Source: JAABRU01 sp041390465
Lineage (GTDB): Bacteria; Desulfobacterota; Desulfobacteria; Desulfobacterales; Desulfococcaceae
Assembly (NCBI GenBank): GCA_041390465.1
Contig: JAWKPW010000043.1
Location: forward strand, 1 to 45,564
Length of the DNA stretch: 45,564 bases
Direction of reading: 5' to 3'
Positions 39,003 through 45,564 of this stretch are shown here, in pieces; the first letter of the stretch is position 1; the number at the start of each line of letters is the position of its first letter. The notes beneath the pieces were generated by a model. It was given only the letters and a program-made list of their open reading frames with translations, was not told where the DNA came from and searched no databases. A program made the translations under genes and the position numbers.

Positions 39003-42000
39003 TTATCTCAGGGAAGGCGGCAGCTTTGTGAAGTCTATAAATTCAAATATGGGCTGGTAGTAGTTCAGATGAATCAGCAGTTGAGAGTCACTCCAGCCTT
39101 TAAGATAATTTTCCACATACGTCACTGATGCTTCCGGTGCATCTGCATCCTGAACTGAGCAGAACAGTTTGCCTCTGTGAAAGGTTCCCACATAGTAGTT
39201 GCAGGAATTGCAGGAATTGTAAAACATGCGGGAATACCTGAGCTCATTTTCAGGGATTTTGATGTCTCCGGTATCACAGATCACCTTGCCAAATTTCACC
39301 GTGCTGCCGGAATTGAAATGCGGTTTCACCTTAAATGCGTTATCAATAAACATCATTCCGATATTGTTGTAAATATAGTCTGTTTCCGTTTCGGTGTCCA
39401 TGCCGGTGGTTCCGGATACGGTCAGGCTTACTGTATAGATTCCCGGAGATGTGTAAACATGGGTGGGATTCTGCGCGCTGCTCGTGCTTCCATCTCCGAA
39501 ATTCCAGAACCATGCGGTGATATTTCCGGAACTCTGATCCCTGAAATCCACAACGGTCTTGTCTGCTCCCAGCCGTGCTCTGGCAAAAAATTCGGCCTGT
39601 GTCTGGCCGGCAGTATTTCCGACAACAACAAACTGCTGTTTCACTTCCGTATCTTCATTGTTTGCGTCATCCGTGACACGCAGGCTGACGGTATAGGTTC
39701 CCGCACTGGCATAGGTGTGGGAAGGATTCTGCTGGGTGCTGCTGGTGCCGTCACCAAAATCCCAGAGCCACTGCTGAATTCCCGCGTCTGTTGCCAGAAC
39801 GTCTGAGCCCTGATAAAGGCTTCTGTCTTTGAAGGTTACAGAAAGCGGTGCGGAACCTTTCACTGTGTCAGCCTCAAACTCGGCCTGCAAAATTGAGGTT
39901 GGATTTGAGGTCGGGCTGAGGATGATCGCATCCGCGATCACCCTGCCGTCTGCATTGTCACTGAGCCGGATGGTATAAGTCCCCTGCTCAAAATAATACA
40001 TTCCCAGTGTATTCATGACTGCTGTCTGCCGCTGATCAACTGTCACGGTGCTGGTTCCATTGGCATGATGAATGACATACTTTGCATTCGTGGCATTGTC
40101 TGAAAGCGCTCGCCAGGAAGCCATTACCACATACCAGTCCGGATTTTCGATGACAATGGTCCATGTTGCCACATTTGCACCGGAACCGGCAGGCCGATAC
40201 TGATAATTGTAACCCAGGTATCCGGCATCTCCGGTAAATCCCGCACCTGCCACTTTTGCATACGGCCAGTCTCCGGTAAATTCACATTTTTCATAATCCG
40301 GATTCGGGTTTGTGATAAAATACTCCGGATTCAGCACCGGATCAGGCAGTGAACCATCCGCTGAATACCAAGCCGGTGTTTTTGCATCCGGAAATCTTTC
40401 CAGATGGGTTCCGTCAGACAGCTCCACTTTGTATGTCGTGGGATCACCGGGAATGGTATAGGTCAGAAAATAATTGTAGGGAGGAGTCCCCTCACTGAAG
40501 TCATAGGGCATTATTCCGCTGGTTCCGTCTTTGAAAACAGGATTCCAGTCAGGATATGCCTGACCAAACTGCATTCCGTCCACTTTGGTGGAAACCATGT
40601 CTGTGGAGTAATTGGTGAAACGGTCATCATCAATATAGTAAACCCCTCTGATTTCCTGTGAAAGAAACTCACTTTCCGATGAAAACAGAGCGCCGAATCC
40701 GAAATTGGAATGTCCGTTGTAAACGATATGGGAACCTTCCTCTTTCAGGGCATTCTCCAGCGTAACCGGATCGGTAACTATCCGGATATAAAATGTCTTT
40801 CCGGCAGTTGCATAGGTCCAGACGCCATTGCCTTCCACAGCTCCGATACGGTTCAGCATACTGACAACATTGTTTTTTATGCTTTTATAAGAATATCCGT
40901 CCGCGATATAGATATTCTCAAAATTCTGATGGGCTGTGATATAATTTGTCTTTGTCATCGTATCTGATCCTTCGGAATTGCCTGCTGTGAGGGAAACCGT
41001 ATAGGTTCCCGCACTGGCATAGGTGTGTGAAGGATTTTTCTGGATGCTCGTACTGCCGTCACCAAAATTCCAGAGCCAGTCTGTAACAATGCCATCTGAC
41101 TGATCCGCAAACTGTACAGTCAGAGGCGGACTTCCGGCAGTCCGGTCTGCTGAAAAATCTGCCGCAGGAGCCCCGGAAAGATCGATCTGTTCAAATTTGA
41201 CAGCATCGGCACAGGTGCTGGCAGAACCGTAAGGCGCTGTGATGGTCAGGGCATAGGTGTTTCCGGCCTCAAAATAAAGTTCCGCCACTTTGTTCCACTG
41301 CCCCCCCTTTGTCTGCTGATTGATCGTGAGGGTTTGGATTCCATCCTTGTGGGCAATGCGTACCGGCACAGCCGTGCTTCTCGAAGACCATACGGTCCAC
41401 CACATGGATACTGCATAATAATCTGAAACAGCCGGTGAAAATGACCAACTGTAGGTTGCTCCGTCCCGGCTCCATACGGAACTGGTTCCATAGGATCCGG
41501 ATGCACCGGACACTTCCCATGTACCGGTTTTGGAAGTTTGCGCATCTCCGTTATCTATAATATATTCCTGCGGGGCCTCACCGACCATCAGTGTCTGCGT
41601 GACTGTTTCCGACCATATGCCGTCCGCATTCTGCACTTTGAAAGAAATTGTGTGCTGACCCTCGGAAAGTGAGGAGGTGGAAAACGAGGCCTGCGTGCTG
41701 AGCGTTCCGTCAATGTCAGATTCCCATAAATACGCACTTATCGTCCCCGCACTGACCGTGCCATGTCCCGACATCTGAACGGTCTGTCCGATATTGGCCG
41801 GACTGGGCGTGATTTCATCAATATGGGCAACCGGGGGCAAGCTTCCGGAGACAACCACATACCCCTGCTTTTCCATCGTATCTGAGCCATCCGCATTGCT
41901 CACTGTCAGGGAAACCGTATAGGTTCCTGCACTGGCGTAGATGTGTGAAGGATTCTGCAGGGTGCTTGTACTGCCATCACCAAAATTCCAAAGCCAGTCT

Positions 42001-43204
42001 GTAACAATGCCGTCTGAGTGATCCGCAAACTGTACACTCAGGGGGAAAATGCCTGCGGTCTGATCTGCTGAAAAATCTGCCACAGGCGGATAGGAAAGAT
42101 CGATCTGTTCAAATTTGACAGCATCGGCACAGGTGCTGATGGAGGAACCGTAAGGAGCAGTAATCGTCAGGGCATAGGTGTTTCCGGCCTCAAAATAAAG
42201 CTCTGCCATTTTGTTCCACTGTCCCCCGTTTTTCTGCTGATTGATCGAAAGCGTCTGGGTTCCGTCCCTGTGGGCAATGCTTACCGGCACAGCCGTGCTT
42301 CTCGAAGGCCATACAGTCCACCACATGGATACTGCATAATAATCTGAAACAGCAGGTGAAAATGACCAACTGTAGGTTGCTCCGTCCCGGCTCCATACGG
42401 AATTGCTTCCATAAGATCCGGATGCGCCGGACACTTCCCATGTACCGGTTTTGGAAGTTTGCGCATCCCCGTTATCTATAATATATTCCTGCGGAACCTC
42501 ACCGACCACCAGTGTCTGCGTAACCGTTTCCGACCATATGCCGTCCGCATTCTGCACCCTGAAAGAAATACTGTGCAGACCCTCGGAAAGTGAGGAGGTG
42601 GAAAATGAGGCCTGCGTGCTGAGCGCTCCGTCAATATTGGACTCCCATGAATACGCACTTATCGTTCCCGCACTGATCGTGCCATGTCCCGACATCTGAA
42701 CAGCCTGTCCGACATTGGCCGGACTGGGCGTGATTTCATCAATATGGGCAACCGGAGGAGAGCTTCCGGAAATAAATTTGAACCATACGGCATCCGCACA
42801 GGTGCTGACAGTGGAACCGTTTGCGGCTGTAATCGTCACCGAACCGTTCCCGTCAAAGTAATAGGTTCCCAGACTGTTCCACTGACCGTCAAAAGTTATC
42901 TTCACCGGTATATTGCTCGCTCTGGCGACCAGCCTGACCACCACATCAGCACTTCATAGGTCTCTGGCTGTTGAGATGCAAGCGCCCATGTGTAAGTGTC
43001 TCCATCCCGGGACCAGACACTGTCCCCGTTGTATGGCTGGGTTCCTCCGGATACATACCATGTTCCGGTATAGGAAGTTCCGGAACTGCCATTATCCATA
43101 ATAACGTCTGCCAAAGAAGTACTGGCGAATGCAAACAGCATAACCATAAGCAACAAGACAATGCACAATACAAAATTGACATTACTTCCATCGTTTTTTT
43201 TCAT
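39003..43204 (-). CDS. giant exported PKD/golvesin-domain protein with possible split caspase-like site; one frameshift
   Basis: About 1,400 residues. It starts MKKNDGSNVNFVLCIVLLLM with a signal peptide ending near STSLA. One base is missing near 42920, where ERAIYR must join SNIPVKITFDG. Three golvesin/Xly-type carbohydrate-binding-like units (GTWEVSGASGSYG, DYYAVSMWWTVW, YALTITAPYG, STCADAVKFE) alternate with HIDEITPSPAN Ig-like segments and PKD domains (WLWNFGDGSTS, AGTYTVSLTV). A ~250-residue segment follows (TFYIRIVTDPVTLENALKEE, SHIVYNGHSNFGFGALF), then a fourth golvesin-like unit, two PKD domains and a C-terminal block with FYNSCNSCNYYVGTFHRGKL. The GHS and NSC motifs recall the His and Cys of caspase/gingipain-fold peptidases, which is an inference. 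A c-di-GMP riboswitch precedes it. Confidence 0.85.
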
Positions 43205-43311
43205 AACACACCTCTCGTCTTTTCGGTTTCAGTCTTATAAAATTTTTCCATAAACCTCAAAAAAAACAGAACACAATTGACCTGAATTTTTGTTTACCTC
43301 CTTTCCAAAAC

Positions 43312-43353
43312 AAAAAAAGCCGGATTACCTTATAATAAAGGCAACCCGGCTTT
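43312..43353 (-). terminator. riboswitch expression-platform terminator
   Basis: On the minus strand GCCGGGTTGCCTT (43350-43338) pairs with AAGGTAATCCGGC (43331-43319) with one bulge/mismatch, followed by seven T (43318-43312). The left arm is the 3' strand of the aptamer (GCCGGGTTGCC), so aptamer and terminator exclude each other. The hairpin lies about 110 bases before the PKD/golvesin start. Confidence 0.85.
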
Positions 43354-43416
43354 CTTGCACAAATGAATCAAGACCCGTAGCTTTCCGTCCTCACCTCACG
43401 ATGAGTTTGGCTTTAA
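43340..43416 (-). promoter_or_regulatory. cyclic di-GMP-I (GEMM) riboswitch aptamer
   Basis: The minus strand reads AAAGCCAAAC, then the P2 hairpin CTCATC-GTGA-GGTGAG closed by a GNRA tetraloop (43405-43390), then GGACGGAAAGC, TACGGGTCTTG, and near the 3' end AAGCCGGGTTGCC. These are the conserved blocks of the GEMM-I motif in the right order. In Vc2 numbering, position 20 (43411) is G, which favours c-di-GMP over cGAMP. The 21-46 pair is C-G instead of the usual G-C, a compensated change. Because the terminator reuses the aptamer's 3' strand, ligand binding should prevent termination (ON switch) of the downstream surface-protein gene. Confidence 0.88.
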
Positions 43417-44241
43417 CTGATAAATTGAATACCATGATTTAAGCAAATTGTGTGCCATAAATGTTAAAAATAAAAAAAATGAAAAAAGCTGCCCGTTTCA
43501 CCGGATGAAAAAAGCAGGAAGATTTTGGTTTTGCTGATTTTGAGAAATTTTTTGACAGTGGACAGAACTTGTTGAAGCGCTTTAATTAAGGAAGGCAGCA
43601 TCAGTTATTGGGAGTATCTGTCTTTGTAATATAAAAATATTGAAAACAGTTCCAAACATGATTTCTGTCTTTTTTTGTAAAAATATTTATAACTATTGTA
43701 ATTCAAAATTATTGCAGAAAAAAAGATGGAACAGCAACAAAATTTGCAGGAAAAAAATAGTTGCTTACACCCTGTGGAAATCATTTCTGAAAACAACAAA
43801 TTATTTTTTTATTTTCAAACAGTTAAAATAGAATCTCCAAATTTTGGAGTTTTCTTCTTCATTTTTTGACAAAGGATAAATCAAGATATATTTTATTATC
43901 TGTAGAATAACGCAGAATTTTTGCAAAGTCAAAATTCAGGTTAAAAGAGAATTGGAAGGGTGTTTGAAAAGTCTGTTCGCTCCTTTTGGAAAGGGGAGTG
44001 GAGGGGGATTTTGCATGTACGCTCCAGTACGCTGTCTTCCTATCTGCGAGTTGCAAAAACCGGATTTTTTCAAAAAATCCGGTTTTTCTGTACCGTTGAA
44101 CTCACAAAACCAAAGTTGACAGAGCACTAGTACATGACCACGTTGAATTTTATAGGATCAAAAACTGAATTTTTTCAACCATTTCACAGATACCTTAAAA
44201 GGTAATTTGGATAAATCTCGGAATGACTGCCATGCAACCTG
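43417..44241. other. gene-free AT-rich stretch
   Basis: No gene is supported. The short open frames at 43605-43831 are lysine/phenylalanine-rich chance frames. The stretch should contain the promoter of the riboswitch transcript. A palindrome CTCCAAATTTTGGAG lies at about 43836-43850, and the ACCGGATTTTTT hairpin at 44055-44087. Confidence 0.5.
44055..44087. repeat. AAACCGGATTTTT palindrome, copy 3
   Basis: AAAAACCGGATTTTTT pairs perfectly over 16 bp with AAAAAATCCGGTTTTT, leaving one base unpaired. With its T-rich right side it could also terminate transcription. Confidence 0.65.
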
Positions 44242-45465
44242 TCAATGCACCGAACAATGCCGATGATCTGACCTTCGGCTTGGATTCATTTTTTTGAAAA
44301 ATGGTATTAATTGCGAAAAATGTCTCTTTATAAGAAACTCCAAAATTTGTTGATAAACAACAATTTGAATTTGTTTCAATTTATCCAATTTTTTGTTTGC
44401 CTGCAGTTTGTATTCAGATATTTTGTTTTTGTTGTTGTACACAGTTATGGAATCAATTTTTCTTACCTCATTGCACCAATGACTTTTGTACGCATAATCT
44501 CCGATTAACAGATCCAGCTCCTCAATTCCTTCAGAGATGGCATTTTTGACTGTCTGGTCAAAAAGAACTGCGCCCGGACTGCATGAAGAATATTCAGGAT
44601 CAAATCCGGCCTTGTATCCGTACATTTTTTTATTGTGACAAAATGTAAAAAAGGTTGCCGCAGGCTGTCCGTTCAGTTTCAGAATATAAAGTTTTAAACA
44701 TTCATTCTTCAGAAATTTTTCACATATCAGGTACAAAAATTTTTCTTTTTCCGGAGAAGGAGCCCAGTCATGTCTTTTTTGAACAATGGCAAAATAGTCA
44801 TTCAGAAAGGTGCTTATCTCATCGTTGTGTTTCAGAAAGGAAATTTCCACATCATAATTTTGGAATAATTTTTTTGTCTTGCATTTGAAGTTTCTGCGCT
44901 CATGTTTGCTCAGCCCCTGAAAATAGTCTTCATAGGTTCGCTTCAGGCAAACAACATAGTCATCTTCTTGATACGTGCATGTCAATGGGAATTCCTTTTG
45001 AAATTCATATGCAATACAGGATGTGGTGAGATGCTTCTCAAGCATCTCTCCGAAATACAGAATATCCCATTCATATTTATGCGTTTTAAGATAATCAGAC
45101 AGAGCCGTGAATACGCGTCTTTCATATCCATTCAGGATCGGGGGCATCATAAAGGTGCTGTATTCCACCTCATTTGAGATAACACCGCCCCCCCGGCCTA
45201 TGGTCATCAGCACCCGGATGGGAATGATTCGCTTGGCTCTTTTTTTGACAAGCTGAAACGGGAAAGCCCCGACAAGTCGCCCTTGCTCATTTCTGGCGAT
45301 CAGGAAATAAAAAAACTGGTGTTTTCCGGCAAATGCCTCCCACCAGGATGACAGCCATTCCCAGGTCAGAAAGATATTGTTGTTTGTACTGCCTGCCACA
45401 AGCTCATTCCACTCTTCCTGCATGGAGGCAAACTTCTCTCTGTCCAGTCTTTCGATTATTGTCAT
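44242..45465 (-). CDS. FemAB/CelD-like acyltransferase (BioF2-like GNAT)
   Basis: 407 residues from ATG 45465, behind AAAGGAG; the open frame extends 16 codons further upstream. It begins MTIIERLDREKFASMQEEWN, then NNNIFLTWEWLSSWWEAFAG, the tandem-GNAT N-terminal pattern of CelD/BcsL and FemAB-like proteins. The acetyltransferase_6 domain has KRTYEDYFQGLSKHERRNFK, KLYILKLNGQPAATFFTFCH and YKAGFDPEYSSCSPGAVLFD. Such proteins acylate sugars or peptidoglycan-like acceptors in exopolysaccharide and cellulose operons. It is the most upstream gene of the minus-strand cluster visible here, and its leader contains an IS-end-like AGGTTCTGTTGAAATTT. Confidence 0.85.
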   Translation of the reverse strand: MTIIERLDREKFASMQEEWNELVAGSTNNNIFLTWEWLSSWWEAFAGKHQFFYFLIARNEQGRLVGAFPFQLVKKRAKRIIPIRVLMTIGRGGGVISNEVEYSTFMMPPILNGYERRVFTALSDYLKTHKYEWDILYFGEMLEKHLTTSCIAYEFQKEFPLTCTYQEDDYVVCLKRTYEDYFQGLSKHERRNFKCKTKKLFQNYDVEISFLKHNDEISTFLNDYFAIVQKRHDWAPSPEKEKFLYLICEKFLKNECLKLYILKLNGQPAATFFTFCHNKKMYGYKAGFDPEYSSCSPGAVLFDQTVKNAISEGIEELDLLIGDYAYKSHWCNEVRKIDSITVYNNKNKISEYKLQANKKLDKLKQIQIVVYQQILEFLIKRHFSQLIPFFKKMNPSRRSDHRHCSVH

Positions 45466-45518
45466 TTTCCGGCTCCTTTGTTTTTGACAGGGATATAATA
45501 TTTCATATTGCAATTCAG

Positions 45519-45535
45519 GTTCTGTTGAAATTTTT
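45519..45535. repeat. solo IS5-like end
   Basis: AGGTTCTGTTGAAATTT differs by one base from the 17-base terminus of the element at 16521-17334. It lies upstream of the FemAB-like gene; whether a partner end exists lies outside the window. Confidence 0.45.
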
Positions 45536-45564
45536 ATAACACTCTGAATTTAATGAAAGTAATC

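Noticed and set aside
43605..43831. Small overlapping frames on both strands near 43.7 kb
   Set aside because: Lys/Phe/Asn-rich peptides produced by AT-rich DNA, without ribosome-binding sites.

Overview
The window looks like chromosome of a strictly anaerobic Desulfobacterota bacterium of the Desulfobacteraceae/Desulfococcaceae kind, for example a Desulfonema-like filamentous sulfate reducer. This is inferred from three things: an [FeFe] hydrogenase with a NuoF/GltD-type diaphorase partner, large PKD-domain surface proteins with a c-di-GMP riboswitch, and abundant small dispersed repeats with IS5/IS630-type elements. No rRNA, tRNA or CRISPR array was seen.

Layout. (1) 1-2408, plus strand: the end of one hybrid histidine kinase, then a complete REC-HisKA-HATPase-REC kinase. 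(2) 2702-5362, plus: an outer-membrane barrel protein with an alanine-rich segment, closed by a clear terminator. (3) 5363-6480: a repeat-rich island with an IS-derived element, MITE-like inverted repeats and an IS630-type remnant. (4) 6493-15763, minus: a broken Rpn-type nuclease, then what reads as one operon (transcribed 15763 to 7658): NuoF/GltD-like flavoprotein, [FeFe] hydrogenase, ABC solute-binding protein, permease, ATPase and TonB-dependent receptor. From 14.3 kb down to 6.5 kb the reading frames shift every 50-200 bases, although family motifs survive in alternating frames. This is either an unpolished sequence stretch or an operon in early decay. (5) 15764-18101: repeats and a dead IS5-like element. 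(6) 18102-45465, minus: an extracellular polysaccharide and surface-protein region. It holds a PaaK/CapK-like adenylate-forming enzyme, two small toxin-antitoxin-like pairs, asparagine synthase, an SGNH hydrolase, an IS with a programmed frameshift, a ~2000-residue lyase-like PKD/beta-helix protein, an ATP-grasp enzyme, a GT4 glycosyltransferase, a 2-hydroxyacid dehydrogenase, a Glu/Leu-type dehydrogenase with a truncated second copy, an acyltransferase, a ~1400-residue PKD/golvesin protein behind a c-di-GMP riboswitch, and a FemAB/CelD-like acyltransferase.

How the genes may work together. The minus-strand cluster combines polymer-building enzymes (glycosyltransferase, O-acyltransferase, SGNH esterase, CapK-like ligase) with amino- and hydroxy-acid enzymes (amino-acid dehydrogenase, 2-hydroxyacid dehydrogenase, ATP-grasp, asparagine synthase, GNAT). 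I infer an exopolysaccharide decorated with amino- or hydroxy-acid amides. The giant secreted proteins could bind or trim that polymer. The riboswitch ties at least one of them to c-di-GMP, the usual signal for sessile, matrix-forming life. Several genes in this cluster carry single-base frameshifts, often in A/T runs. They are annotated here as whole genes with the break noted.
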